Positions 29,635 through 39,341 are shown, numbered from the stretch's first letter. The stretch: 64,000 nt of DNA from Sphingomonas adhaesiva (GCF_036946125.1 NZ_JAQIJT010000002.1:651001-715000); one strand, 5' to 3'. Program-made: numbers and translations. The notes: generated by a model from the letters alone, not told the origin.

Positions 29635-32325
29635 ATGACATTCTCGATCCATTCCCTCCTGCTGGCCAGCACGATGCTGATGCCGGCCGTCGCCGCGGCG
29701 CAGACCGCGTCGCCCGCCCCGACCTCGCCATCGGCCACGCCGCCGGCCGGCGTCGCGCCCGATGCCGCCGCGGAGCCGCAGGCCGCGGAGGAGCAGGTGG
29801 AGGTGTCCACCCCGGGCGGCGCGCTGGAAGGGGACATCGTCGTCGTCGGCCGCAACATCCCCAATGCGGTGCGCGCCACGCCCGCGGTGGTGAACATCCT
29901 GTCGAGCGCGGACATCGCGCGCACGGGCGAGGGCGACATCGCCGGCGCCCTGTCGCGCGTCACCGGGCTGTCGGTGGTCGGCAACGGCTTCGTCTATGTC
30001 CGCGGCCTGGGCGATCGCTACTCGTCGTCGCTCCTCAACGGTTCGCCGCTGCCGAGCCCCGAGCCGCTGCGCCGCGTCGTGCCGCTCGACATCTTTCCGA
30101 CCAGCGTCGTCGCGTCGTCGCTGGTGCAGAAGAGCTATTCGGTCAATTATCCGGGTGAGTTCGGCGGCGGCGTCATCAACCTGACCACGAAGGCGGTTCC
30201 CGACGAGACCTTCCTTCAGATCGGCGGATCGCTGGCCGCGGACACCGTCACCACCAGCGAGCTTGGCTATACCTATCGCGGCGGCGACTATGACTGGACC
30301 GGGTTCGACGACGGCACCCGGCGGGTGCCCGGCGCCGTCCTGGCGGCCGGGGCCGCGGGGCGATCGGTCCAGACCGCCGACGTCGTCGGCCTGAACAATG
30401 CGCAGACCACGGTCCTCCAGCGCAACCGTCATCTGCCCGCCAACTTCTCCTACGAGGCGAGCTTCGGCAGCTCGACCGACCTGGGGTCGGTGCGGCTGGG
30501 CGTGATCGCGGCGGCGGGGCTGTCGAACACCTGGCGCACGCGCAGCTCGCGCCAGCAGCTGACCGACGATCCCTCGGGCGGTCTGCTCAGCGATTTCCAG
30601 ACCGTGCTGACCGACCACCGCGCGGTCGTCAACGGCCTGCTGGGCGTCGGGCTGGAGTTCGACGAGCACAAGATCCGCCTGACCAACCTCTACATCCACG
30701 ACACGCTGAAGCAGGGGCGGTTGTCGAGCGGGCAGACCGCCAACATCGGTACGCTCCCCAACGGCATCGACCCGTTCAAGGTGCAGAACACCAACTGGTT
30801 CGAGCGCGAGCTGCGCGACACCCAGCTGGTCGGCGAGTTCAAGTTCGGCGACGTGTCGCTGGACGCGCGCGGCGCCTATGCGCGCACCAAGCGCAACAGC
30901 CCGTACGAGCGCGCCTTCACCTATCAGTATAACGAGGGGCTGGGCCGCTACACCAACACGCTGACCGGATTGCAGAGCGCATCGGTGGCGTTCAGCGCGC
31001 TGCAGGAGGAATTGTGGTCGGGGCAGGTCAATGCGACCTGGAACGTGCCCTTCGATCGTCCGCTCGCGCTGTCGGCGGGCTATGCCTATACCGACACGAC
31101 GCGCACCTCGAGCCGCTATACCTTCCGCTATCAGACGCGGTCCAATTCGGCCCTGTCCGATGCGGTGTCGTTGCTGCGGCCGGACTATCTGCTGTCCGAC
31201 TTCATCATCCAGAACCAGGGCATCTACCTTCAGAACACGTCGAGCGACAGCGGGACCGCGGCCTATGATGCGTCGCTGCGCGTCCACGGCGCCTATGTGC
31301 AGGCCGAGGGAGAGATCGCCGATGGCCTGCGCGCGACCGCGGGCGTCCGCTACGAGAGCGGCGACGAGCGCGTCGTCCCGGTCGGGGCGGCGGCGGGGAC
31401 GCGGATCCAGAACAACTACTGGCTGCCCGCGCTGACGGTGACGTGGAATTTCGCCAGCGACATGCAGCTGCGCGTGCACGGGTCCAAGACGATCGCGCGC
31501 CCGCAATTCCGCGAGCTCGCGCCGCAGCTGTACCAGGATTTCGAGAGCGACCGCCTGTTCTCGGGCAATCCGTTCCTGAAGGACTCGCAGCTGTACAACG
31601 CCGAAGCGCGCTACGAATGGTATTTCGCGCGCGACCAGCGCGTGAGCGTGTCCGGCTTCTACAAGCGGATCGACGATCCGATCGAGGCGGTCGCGTTCTT
31701 CCCCGGCGGTGCCTCGATCCTGCAGACGGGCTTCGCCAATGCGCCGCGCGCCAAGCTGTATGGCGGCGAGTTCGAGCTCCAGAAGTACGTGCCGCTCGAC
31801 ACGATCGGCGTCGATGCGCTGTCGACCTACCGGATCGTCGCGATCGCCAACTACACCTATACGCAATCGTCGATCACCGCCGGCAGCGAGGCGATCGCCA
31901 GCCCGCTGAGCGGCAACCAGCTGGTGCTGACGCCGGCGAACGTGCTGCTGCGCAACGGCGGCGCGCTGACCGGCCAGTCGGACCATCTGGTCAACCTCCA
32001 GCTCGGGCTGGAGGACAAGGAGCGCCTGTCGCAGCTGACGTTCCTGTTCAGCTATGCCAGCGACCGCGTCACCAATCGCGGCCCGGTGGCGGGCGGCGGC
32101 GGCGTCCGCCTGCCCGACCTGATCGAGCGCCCCGGCGTCCGGCTGGACATCGTCGCGCGGCAGGGCGTCAGCGCGTTCGGCGGCCAGTTCGAGATCAAGG
32201 CCGAGGCGCGCAACCTGACCGGCACCGGCTATCGCGAGTTCCAGACGTTCGCCGACCGGCAGGTGTTCACCAACCGCTACCGGCTGGGCCGCATCTTCTC
32301 GCTGGGCGCCAGCGTCACGTTCTGA
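29635..32325 (+). CDS. TonB-dependent outer-membrane receptor
   Basis: 896 aa. The signal peptide ends at AAAQ (~23). A Pro/Ala-rich stretch follows, then a TonB-box-like segment (GDIVVVGRNIPNAVRATPAVVNIL, ~65-90). The plug domain (~80-210) contains GLSVVGNGFVYVRGLGDRYSSSLLNGSPLPSPEP and YPGEFGGGVINLTTK, and a 22-strand barrel closes with the C-terminal ...RLGRIFSLGASVTF, with terminal Phe. The plug has the variant seen in receptors paired with large surface lipoproteins. The substrate is unknown. It is co-directional with the preceding lipoprotein gene and probably co-transcribed with it. Confidence 0.92.
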   Translation: MTFSIHSLLLASTMLMPAVAAAQTASPAPTSPSATPPAGVAPDAAAEPQAAEEQVEVSTPGGALEGDIVVVGRNIPNAVRATPAVVNILSSADIARTGEGDIAGALSRVTGLSVVGNGFVYVRGLGDRYSSSLLNGSPLPSPEPLRRVVPLDIFPTSVVASSLVQKSYSVNYPGEFGGGVINLTTKAVPDETFLQIGGSLAADTVTTSELGYTYRGGDYDWTGFDDGTRRVPGAVLAAGAAGRSVQTADVVGLNNAQTTVLQRNRHLPANFSYEASFGSSTDLGSVRLGVIAAAGLSNTWRTRSSRQQLTDDPSGGLLSDFQTVLTDHRAVVNGLLGVGLEFDEHKIRLTNLYIHDTLKQGRLSSGQTANIGTLPNGIDPFKVQNTNWFERELRDTQLVGEFKFGDVSLDARGAYARTKRNSPYERAFTYQYNEGLGRYTNTLTGLQSASVAFSALQEELWSGQVNATWNVPFDRPLALSAGYAYTDTTRTSSRYTFRYQTRSNSALSDAVSLLRPDYLLSDFIIQNQGIYLQNTSSDSGTAAYDASLRVHGAYVQAEGEIADGLRATAGVRYESGDERVVPVGAAAGTRIQNNYWLPALTVTWNFASDMQLRVHGSKTIARPQFRELAPQLYQDFESDRLFSGNPFLKDSQLYNAEARYEWYFARDQRVSVSGFYKRIDDPIEAVAFFPGGASILQTGFANAPRAKLYGGEFELQKYVPLDTIGVDALSTYRIVAIANYTYTQSSITAGSEAIASPLSGNQLVLTPANVLLRNGGALTGQSDHLVNLQLGLEDKERLSQLTFLFSYASDRVTNRGPVAGGGGVRLPDLIERPGVRLDIVARQGVSAFGGQFEIKAEARNLTGTGYREFQTFADRQVFTNRYRLGRIFSLGASVTF

Positions 32326-32333
32326 TCTGCTTC

Positions 32334-32582
32334 GTCACCTCGGGCCTGACCCGGGGTCCCGCTTCCTCTGCGACGGAGCGTGGAAAGCGGGACCCCGGAC
32401 CTGTTCGAAACCTCTGCGAAACTCGGTTCCTTGTTCCCCGGCGAAGGCCGGGGCCCAGGTGGGGGACGGTGGTAACGGACGGAAAAGCCACGCCAACTGG
32501 ACCCCGGCCTTCGCCGGGGAACGGCGAAATCGTCCAGCGATCCACGACCTTCGCAGAGGTTTCGATCACGTCCGGAGTGACG
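32334..32582. repeat. Composite palindromic repeats after the receptor gene
   Basis: A GTCACCTCGGGCCTGACCCG unit (with GGTCCCGCTT and AAGCGGGACCCCGG) runs into CCTCTGCGAAACTCGG, TTCCCCGGCGAAGGCCGGGG and its mirror CCCCGGCCTTCGCCGGGGAA, ending CTTCGCAGAGG ... GTCCGGAGTGACG. The two halves nest as one long inverted repeat. It separates the convergent receptor and hydroxylase genes and may end both transcripts. No gene was seen. Confidence 0.65.
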
Positions 32583-32593
32583 AGATACGAGGC

Positions 32594-33223
32594 TCACCAG
32601 CCCCACGGCCGCTCGCGGTACCATTTCGTGATGACGTGCTTGGTCCCGGCGCGCACCTTCATGCCGTGGTGGATCGTCGCGGGGTTGAGCGAGCCGTCGG
32701 GACGGCGGTTGTTCCAGCATATCAGCTTGCCGGTTTCCGGCTGGATCGTCTTGTCGACCGCCTTGAAACGCGTCGCGCCGCCTGCGTCGGGCACGTTCAG
32801 ATAGACCATCGCGGTCCACGTGCGGTTGCCCGCGACGCTGCAATAGCGGTCGTAGTCGATGCCATCGGGCTCGAAATAGTCGGTGTGCGCCTTGAACTCC
32901 TGCCCCACCGCATAGCGCTGCCCCTGGAGCGGCTCGCCGTACGCGGGGTCCAGGCCGGTGACGTCGGCCAGCGCCGCATCCACCCGCGCCACGACCGCGT
33001 CGCCGGCGGGGAGGTCGCAGGTCTCGCTGGTGCGGAAGGCGGCGTCCCCGTTCGAATCCGAGATGGTCGACGGCCGCCGGTGCGCGTCGATCTGCGCGAC
33101 CAGCGCGGCGCAGGTGTCGGGATCGAGGAAATCACGCCTGATGAACAACGTCAGCTTCGGGCTGGGCACGCGCTGGATGCCGGGCTGTGCGGCGAGCCGC
33201 GTGACGATGGGATCGCTGGCCAT
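32594..33223 (-). CDS. 2-oxoglutarate/Fe(II) oxygenase, prolyl-4-hydroxylase-like
   Basis: 209 aa. The double-stranded beta-helix core holds HTDYFEPD (HxD, ~110) and the distal His in HHGMKV, followed by a Lys/Arg (RAGTKHVITKWYRER) for 2-oxoglutarate binding. The region RPSTISDSNGDAAFRTSETCDL matches bacterial prolyl 4-hydroxylase relatives. The start MASDPIV was chosen because AAGGG lies 7-8 nt upstream. It is the only minus-strand gene between the receptor and the T2SS cluster. Substrate protein unknown; a role in modifying the Pro-rich neighbours would be speculation. Confidence 0.85.
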   Translation of the reverse strand: MASDPIVTRLAAQPGIQRVPSPKLTLFIRRDFLDPDTCAALVAQIDAHRRPSTISDSNGDAAFRTSETCDLPAGDAVVARVDAALADVTGLDPAYGEPLQGQRYAVGQEFKAHTDYFEPDGIDYDRYCSVAGNRTWTAMVYLNVPDAGGATRFKAVDKTIQPETGKLICWNNRRPDGSLNPATIHHGMKVRAGTKHVITKWYRERPWGW

Positions 33224-33356
33224 GCCGATGCCCTTGCCACAGCGCCGCCACTGCACCCAAGCGGAGAAATATTACACAAGGCCGCAACGCCGCTGTAACA
33301 TGGCGACCCTAGCCGGGCGGTGGCCGGGAGTTGGGGCGGGGAGTTGGGCCGACCGA

Positions 33357-34193
33357 ATGCGATTGAAGTTCGACGCCCGCGCGCGGGCGATCCTCAGGCG
33401 GCTGCCCGTCGTGAACGTCTATTCCGCGGCCGAACTGGCGCTGCTGGGCGTGCTGGCGGTGCAATGCGCGCGGCTGATGTGGGTCGTCGTGACGCCGGTA
33501 TCGCCGCTGGGCGCGTGGATTCCCGCGGGGCCGGCGATTCCGGCCGATCCGGCGGCGGTGATCTCCGCCTTCGATCCCTTCTACCGGGGCGCTGCGGCGC
33601 AGGCGCCGGGGACGGCCGGCGTTGCTGCGCTACAGCTGACGCTGTTCGGCACCCGCATGGATAGCGCGCAGGCGAAGGGCGGGGCGATCATCGCCGGGCC
33701 CGACGGCGTCCAGCGCAGCATCGCCGTGGGCGAGGAAGTGGCGCCGGGCGTCACGCTGAAGGCGGTCGCCTTCGACCATGTGACGCTCGACCGCGGCGGC
33801 GCGAGCGAGGAGCTGTTCCTCGACCCATCCCAGGGCGGCGGCGGAAGCGCGGCACCGCCGCCGCCGGCACCCGGCGGTCCGCCGCCCGCCAATGCCCCCG
33901 CGCTCGCCGGGCGCACGCTGCCGCTCGACGAACTGCGCGGCGACATCAACGCCATCCCGCGGATCGAGGGCGGCCGGATCAGCGGCCTGACCGTGCGCGG
34001 ACAGGGCGGCGAGGCGTTTCGCGCCGCCGGCCTGCGCGACGGCGATGTCGTGACGCAGGTCGGCGGCCGCCCGATCAACGGCCCCGGCGACCTGGAACAG
34101 CTGACGCGCCAGGCCGCGAGCGGCGGCACCCTGTCCCTGACCGTGGAGCGCGACGGCCGTCCGCTCCCGCTGACCATTCCGGTACAACAATGA
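33357..34193 (+). CDS. gspC: Type II secretion system protein C
   Basis: 278 aa inner-membrane T2SS clamp protein. An N-terminal TM helix (~18-40, AELALLGVLAVQCARLMWVVV) is followed by the periplasmic homology region (~70-140: LTLFGTRMDS ... GGAIIAGPDGVQRSIAVGEEVAPGVTL). After a Pro/Gly-rich linker comes a C-terminal PDZ domain (~200-278, GGRISGLTVRGQGGEAFRAAGLRDGDVVTQVGGRPI). It links the inner-membrane platform to the secretin. An alternative in-frame ATG is at 33300; 33357 was preferred for the closer GGAG. The stop overlaps gspD (ATGA). Confidence 0.92.
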   Translation: MRLKFDARARAILRRLPVVNVYSAAELALLGVLAVQCARLMWVVVTPVSPLGAWIPAGPAIPADPAAVISAFDPFYRGAAAQAPGTAGVAALQLTLFGTRMDSAQAKGGAIIAGPDGVQRSIAVGEEVAPGVTLKAVAFDHVTLDRGGASEELFLDPSQGGGGSAAPPPPAPGGPPPANAPALAGRTLPLDELRGDINAIPRIEGGRISGLTVRGQGGEAFRAAGLRDGDVVTQVGGRPINGPGDLEQLTRQAASGGTLSLTVERDGRPLPLTIPVQQ

Positions 34194-36406
34194 TGCGCTC
34201 GCTGACCCCCGCCATTCTTCTCGTCCCGGCGTTGTTCGGGGCTGCGGCGGCTCCCGTCGCGGCGCAGACCACGCTCAACGTGCGCGACGCCGATATCCGC
34301 GCCTTCATCGCCGATGCGGCGAAGGTGACGGGGCGCACCTTCATCATCGACAATCGCGTCCAGGGGAAGGTAACCGTCGTCACCGACCGCCCGCTGTCGC
34401 GCTCCGAATATCTGGAGGTGTTCCTCTCCACGCTGCGCGCCAATGCGCTGGTCGCGGTGCCGACCGCCAACGGCGCGTTCCGCGTCCAGCCGATCGACAA
34501 TGCCGCGCAGCAGCCCGGCCGCGTCGGGGTGGCGGGGGCGGCGCGCAACCAGCTGGTGACGGAGATCGTGCGGCTGCGCTCGATCGACGCGGCCCAGGCG
34601 CTCGACACCGTCCGCCCGCTGGTGAGCGCGCAAGGGTCCGTCACCGCCAATCGCGGCGGAAACAGCCTGGTGGTGGTCGACTTCGCCGACAACGTCCGCC
34701 GCGTTCGCGAGGTGATCCGGCGGATCGACGCGGATACCGCCGCCACCCGCATCATCGCGCTGAAGAACGCGCGCGCGCAGGAGGTGGCGACCGCGCTGCA
34801 AGGGCTGATCGGCGGCAATGCCGGCGCGGGCGCGGCCGGGGGCACGGGCGGCGTCTCCGCGGTGGCGATCGAGAGCAGCAATGCGGTCGCGCTGCGCGGC
34901 GATCCGCAGACGGTCGCGCGCCTCGCCGCGGTCGCGCGCGATCTGGACCAGAGCGCGCGCAACGCGACCGAGATCAAGGTCGTGTTCCTGGAGAATGCCG
35001 ACGCCAACCAGCTGCTGCCGGTGCTGCAACAGCTGGTGGGGCAGGCGCCCGATGCGGTGCAGGAGCAGGGGCTGACGCGCACCGGGCTGACGTCCAGCAC
35101 CGGCGCGACCGGCACGGGGGCCACGCCGCAGCCGATCACGCGCGCGCCGGCCGCCAGCGCGCCGGTGCAGCAGGGCAGCCAGCCGCAGCAGGCCGCGATC
35201 ACCGGGCAGGGCGGGCGCACCGCCGCGGTCGTCACCCGCTATGCCGGCGCCAACGCGATCGTCATCGCCGCGCCCGGCGACGTGCAGCGCCAGTTGTCGG
35301 ACGTGATCCGCCAGCTCGACCAGCGCCGCCAGCAGGTGCTGGTGGAGGCGATCGTCGCGGAGGTGTCCGACAGCACAGTCAACCGGCTGGGCGCGCAGTT
35401 CATCCTGGGCAATCTGGACGGCGGCGCGTTCGCGGCGTCGACGTTCAGCAATTCCGCGCCCAACATCCTCCAGATCGCGGGCGCGATCGGGGCGCAGAGC
35501 CTGGGCAGCACGCGCACCGTGGTGACCGCGGCGGACGGGACCCGGACGGAGACGACGACCAACAATTCGGCGTCGAACACGCTGACGCAATCGGCGATAA
35601 ATTCGATCATCGGCTCGACCGGCGGGTTCGGCGGCTTCGGCGGGCAGATCGGCCAGACCGTGTTCGGCGCGATCATCAATGCGGTGAAGAGCGATACGCA
35701 GTCCAACCTGCTGCAGGTCCCGCAGATCATGACGATCGACAACCAGGAAGCGCACACGCTGGTCGGTCAGGAGATCCCGATCACCACCGGCGAGGCGCTG
35801 TCGGGCAATTTCGACAACGCCTTCCGCACGACGCAGCGGCAGAATGTCGGCATCGGGCTGGACGTGCGGCCGCAGGTCAATTCCTCCGGCACGATCAAGC
35901 TGAACCTGCATCTGGAGGTCAGCTCGATCGCGGGGCCGGTGTCGAACGACAATTCCGACCTGATCCTCAACAAGCGCGAGGTGGAGACGGTGCTGACCGT
36001 CGACGACGGCGCGATCGGGGTGATCGGCGGGCTGCTGAGCGACGAGGAGCGCCGCACGATCGAGAAGATCCCGCTGCTGGGCGACATCCCGGTGCTGGGC
36101 AACCTGTTCCGGAGCCGCGCGAAGAGCCGGGCGAAGACCAACCTGATGATCTTCATCCGCCCGACCGTGATCCGCAGCGCCGCCGACAATCGCCGCGTGA
36201 CCGAGCAGCGCTATGGCTACCTCCGCCTCCAGCAGGGGCAGCAGGACCCGCTCGGCGAGCCCTCGATCGACACGCTGGTGCGCGATTACATGGGTACCAC
36301 CCCGCCGCTGCCCCCGGCGGGTCAGCCCGGCAGCATCGAGGATCTGCGCATCGGCGTGCCGGTCTATCGCAACTCGGTCGTGACGATCCCGGGGAAGCGG
36401 AAATGA
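34190..36406 (+). CDS. gspD: Type II secretion system secretin
   Basis: 738 aa. The signal peptide ends in VAAQ (~26). N0-N3 modules follow (RAFIADAAKVTGRTFIIDNRVQGKVTVV..., then three repeats of the V/I-rich ring domain with LKNARAQEVATALQGL and FLENADANQLLPVLQQLV). The C-terminal secretin barrel is ~480-690, with VPQIMTIDNQEAHTLVGQEIPI and the signature GVIGGLLSDEERRTIEKIPLLGDIPVLGNLFRS. It forms the outer-membrane channel. An Ala/Gln-rich linker lies near 295-330. No pilotin gene is seen nearby. Confidence 0.96.
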   Translation: MMRSLTPAILLVPALFGAAAAPVAAQTTLNVRDADIRAFIADAAKVTGRTFIIDNRVQGKVTVVTDRPLSRSEYLEVFLSTLRANALVAVPTANGAFRVQPIDNAAQQPGRVGVAGAARNQLVTEIVRLRSIDAAQALDTVRPLVSAQGSVTANRGGNSLVVVDFADNVRRVREVIRRIDADTAATRIIALKNARAQEVATALQGLIGGNAGAGAAGGTGGVSAVAIESSNAVALRGDPQTVARLAAVARDLDQSARNATEIKVVFLENADANQLLPVLQQLVGQAPDAVQEQGLTRTGLTSSTGATGTGATPQPITRAPAASAPVQQGSQPQQAAITGQGGRTAAVVTRYAGANAIVIAAPGDVQRQLSDVIRQLDQRRQQVLVEAIVAEVSDSTVNRLGAQFILGNLDGGAFAASTFSNSAPNILQIAGAIGAQSLGSTRTVVTAADGTRTETTTNNSASNTLTQSAINSIIGSTGGFGGFGGQIGQTVFGAIINAVKSDTQSNLLQVPQIMTIDNQEAHTLVGQEIPITTGEALSGNFDNAFRTTQRQNVGIGLDVRPQVNSSGTIKLNLHLEVSSIAGPVSNDNSDLILNKREVETVLTVDDGAIGVIGGLLSDEERRTIEKIPLLGDIPVLGNLFRSRAKSRAKTNLMIFIRPTVIRSAADNRRVTEQRYGYLRLQQGQQDPLGEPSIDTLVRDYMGTTPPLPPAGQPGSIEDLRIGVPVYRNSVVTIPGKRK

Positions 36407-37974
36407 TCGTGCGCACCGGCGCGGACGTGGAGGCGGCGCAGGAAGCGACGTCTGGGCCGACCGCGGCAATTCCCATTGTCGTGCCGCCGGTGCAGCTGCC
36501 CTATGCCTTCGCGCGCAAGTTCGGCGTGGTGCTGGACGGCGCCGGATCCGACCTGCGCGTCGCGCTGCGCGAGGGGAGCGATCCGCGCGCGCTGATCGAG
36601 GTGCGCCGCGTGCTGGGGCGCGCGTTCGATGTGGCGGTGGTGGAGCCGCCCGCATTCGACCGGCTGCTGAGCGACCATTATGCGATGGACGGGCAGGCGA
36701 CCGCCGCCGCCGCGGTCGGGATGGGGGATGAGCTGGACCTGCTGGCGGAGGGGCTGCCGACCGCGGAGGACCTGCTCGACACCGCCGACGACGCGCCTGC
36801 GATCCGCCTCATCAACGGCGTCATCGCGGATGCGGCGCGCAACGGCGTGTCGGACATCCATATCGAGCCTTATGAGACGGGCCTCGTCGTGCGGATGCGG
36901 ATCGACGGCGTCCTGCGCGAGACGCTGCGGATGCCGCCGCATGTCGCGCCCGTCGTGGTCAGCCGCATCAAGGTGATGGCCAGGCTGGACATCGCCGAGC
37001 GGCGCGTGCCGCAGGACGGGCGCATGGGGCTGACGCTGGGGGGCAAATTGCTCGACGTGCGCGTGTCCACCTTGCCCAGCCGTGCGGGCGAGCGGGTGGT
37101 GCTGCGTATCCTCGACAAGGAGAATGCGGGCATCGACCTCGACGCGCTGGGCATGTCGCCGGCGATGTACGCGCTGCTGCGCGAGGCGATCGCGGAGCCC
37201 AACGGCATCGTTTTGGTGACGGGGCCGACCGGCAGCGGCAAGACGACGACGCTCTATGCCGCGCTGCGGCTGCTGAACGACGGCAGCCGCAACATCCTGA
37301 CGGTCGAGGACCCGGTCGAATATGCGGTCGAGGGCGTGGGGCAGACGCAGGTCAATCCGAAGGTCGGGCTGACCTTCGCCGCCGGGCTGCGCGCGATCCT
37401 GCGGCAGGACCCCGACGTGGTGATGATCGGCGAGATCCGCGACCGCGAAACCGCGGAGATCGCGGTGCAGGCGTCGCTGACCGGGCATCTGGTGCTGTCG
37501 ACGGTCCACACCAACGACGCGGTCGGTGCGATCACGCGGATGCGCGATATGAAGGTGGAGCCGTTCCTGCTCGCCAGCACGCTGCGGGGCGTCATCGCGC
37601 AGCGGCTGGTGCGACGTTTGTGCCAACATTGCGCACGTCCGGTGGCAGCATCCGCGACGGTCGCGCCGCTGCTCGGCATCGATCCGAACGCGACCGTGCA
37701 CGAGGCGGTCGGGTGCGAGCAGTGCAACCGGACCGGCTTCCGCGGCCGGATCGGCGTGTACGAGGCGGTCCGCGTCGACGCGACCGTCCGCCGCCTCATC
37801 AACGAGGGCGGCGACGAAGATGCCATCGCGCGTCACACCTTCGCCAACAACGACACCCTGGCCACCGCCGCGCGGCGGCTGGTCGAGGCGGGCGTGACCA
37901 CCGCCGAGGAAGCGGTGCGGGTGAGCCGCAGCGAGAATGCGGACGTCGCGCAGGAGGTGATGGGGGATGGGTGA
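36403..37974 (+). CDS. gspE: Type II secretion system ATPase
   Basis: 523 aa. Walker A is LVTGPTGSGKTTTLYAALR, the Asp box is DPVEYAVEGVGQTQVN, Walker B is DPDVVMIGEIRDRETAEIA, and the His box is VLSTVHTNDAVGAITRM. The four-Cys zinc motif of GspE/PilB types is present (LCQHCARP ... VGCEQCNRTGF). The N1 domain is short. It powers pseudopilus assembly from the cytoplasmic face, docked on GspL. A large inverted repeat separates it from gspF. Confidence 0.96.
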   Translation: MIVRTGADVEAAQEATSGPTAAIPIVVPPVQLPYAFARKFGVVLDGAGSDLRVALREGSDPRALIEVRRVLGRAFDVAVVEPPAFDRLLSDHYAMDGQATAAAAVGMGDELDLLAEGLPTAEDLLDTADDAPAIRLINGVIADAARNGVSDIHIEPYETGLVVRMRIDGVLRETLRMPPHVAPVVVSRIKVMARLDIAERRVPQDGRMGLTLGGKLLDVRVSTLPSRAGERVVLRILDKENAGIDLDALGMSPAMYALLREAIAEPNGIVLVTGPTGSGKTTTLYAALRLLNDGSRNILTVEDPVEYAVEGVGQTQVNPKVGLTFAAGLRAILRQDPDVVMIGEIRDRETAEIAVQASLTGHLVLSTVHTNDAVGAITRMRDMKVEPFLLASTLRGVIAQRLVRRLCQHCARPVAASATVAPLLGIDPNATVHEAVGCEQCNRTGFRGRIGVYEAVRVDATVRRLINEGGDEDAIARHTFANNDTLATAARRLVEAGVTTAEEAVRVSRSENADVAQEVMGDG

Positions 37975-37984
37975 GGCACGACCT

Positions 37985-38112
37985 GCCCCCCTCCCTGCAA
38001 GGGAGGGGCCGGGGGTGGGTAGAGGCCGGGTGATACGGACCCGCTCACCAGCGGGAGGCCGCATCGCGAGCACGCGACCCACCCCCAGCCCCTCCCTTGC
38101 AGGGAGGGGGGC
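37985..38112. repeat. Long REP-like inverted repeat between gspE and gspF
   Basis: The left arm (37985-38020, GCCCCCCTCCCTGCAAGGGA and on) is the near-perfect reverse complement of the right arm (38077-38112), with a small inner palindrome TCCCTGCAAGGGA. It is a relative of the element at 2978-3088 with the same location type, an intergenic gap inside an operon. The right arm stops 5 nt before the gspF ATG, so it replaces the usual Shine-Dalgarno region (only GGGAGGGGGG remains). Confidence 0.85.
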
Positions 38113-38117
38113 GTCAC

Positions 38118-39341
38118 ATGCCTGACTTCGACTATCTCGCGATCGACACGCGCGGGCAGGAGACGCGCGGGCATGTCGCCGCGGCCACCGTCGAGGCGGC
38201 GCGCGCGGCGCTCGACCGGCGGCGGCTGTATGTCGTGCGGATCGAGCCCGGTGCGGCCCCTGCCGCGCGCGGGCGGCCGTTGTTCGGGCTGGATATCGCG
38301 CGCACCCGGATGTCGGGGAAGCAGCTGACGCTCTTCACGCGCCAGCTCGCGACGCTCAACCGCGTGTCGCCGCTGGAGGAGAGCCTGCGCACGATCACCC
38401 GCCAGACCGAGCAGGAGGGGGTGCGCGCGATCGTCCAGACCGTCCATGCCGGGGTGGTCGAGGGGCGGCGACTGGCGGACGCGATGGCGCGCGAGGCGAA
38501 GAGCTTCCCGCCGCTCTACCGCGCGATGGTAGCCGCGGGCGAGAGCTCGGGCTCGTTGCCGGAGATCATGGAGCGGCTGTCGACGCTGCTGGAGCGGCAG
38601 GCGGAAATCCGCGGCAAGCTGTTGACCGCGATGGCCTATCCAGCGGTGCTGGCGACGGTGGCGATGGGCGTGGTGATCGCGCTGATGGCGTTCGTGGTGC
38701 CGCAGGTGGTCGAGCAGTTCGATACCGTGGGGCAGGAATTGCCATTGCTCACGCGGTTGGTGATCGGGCTGTCGGACCTGCTGGTCAGCTGGTGGTGGCT
38801 GATCCTGCTGGTGATCGCGGGCACCGGGTTCGCCGCGTGGGCGGCGCTGCGCCAGCCGCCGGTGCGGCTCGCGTTCGATACCTGGCTGTTGCGCGTGCCC
38901 TTGCTGGGGCGGCTGCTGCGCGACCTGCATGCGGCGCGGATGGCGCGCACGCTGTCGACGATGGTCGCCAGCCGCCTGCCGCTGCTGGAGGGGCTGACGC
39001 TGACCGGCAGCACGATCCACAACCGTCGTCTGAAGCTCGCATCCGACGAGATCACCGAATCGATCCGCGGCGGCGGCAGCCTGTCGTCCGCGATGCGGCG
39101 CGCGGGCGTGTTCCCGCCGCTGCTGGTCTATCTGGCCGCCAGCGGCGAGGCGGCGGGGCGGCTGGACGAGATGCTGGAGCGTGCCGCCGACTATCTGGAG
39201 CGCGAGTTCGACCGCTTCACCGCCACCGCGCTGTCGCTGCTGGAGCCGTTCATCATCGTGGTGATGGGCGCCATCGTGGCGACGATCGTGCTATCCATCC
39301 TGCTTCCCATCCTCCAGCTCAACACGTTGGCAGGGCAATAG
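38118..39341 (+). CDS. gspF: Type II secretion system inner-membrane platform protein F
   Basis: 407 aa polytopic platform protein. The N-terminal MPDFDYLAIDTRGQETRGHV is the family start. Two GspF domains follow (~70-195 and ~270-395), each with the LAxLLxxGLPLxxxL-like segment (TRQLATLNRVSPLEESL, STMVASRLPLLEGL). Three TM helices are at ~170, ~220 and ~380 (AYPAVLATVAMGVVIALMAF, WLILLVIAGTGFAAW, FIIVVMGAIVATIVLSILLP). The G-rich right arm of the preceding repeat serves as its ribosome-binding region. Confidence 0.95.
   Translation: MPDFDYLAIDTRGQETRGHVAAATVEAARAALDRRRLYVVRIEPGAAPAARGRPLFGLDIARTRMSGKQLTLFTRQLATLNRVSPLEESLRTITRQTEQEGVRAIVQTVHAGVVEGRRLADAMAREAKSFPPLYRAMVAAGESSGSLPEIMERLSTLLERQAEIRGKLLTAMAYPAVLATVAMGVVIALMAFVVPQVVEQFDTVGQELPLLTRLVIGLSDLLVSWWWLILLVIAGTGFAAWAALRQPPVRLAFDTWLLRVPLLGRLLRDLHAARMARTLSTMVASRLPLLEGLTLTGSTIHNRRLKLASDEITESIRGGGSLSSAMRRAGVFPPLLVYLAASGEAAGRLDEMLERAADYLEREFDRFTATALSLLEPFIIVVMGAIVATIVLSILLPILQLNTLAGQ

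Noticed and set aside
32960..33356. N-terminal extension of gspC
   Set aside because: The open frame continues upstream only because it is antisense to the hydroxylase gene. GspC proteins begin shortly before the first TM helix.
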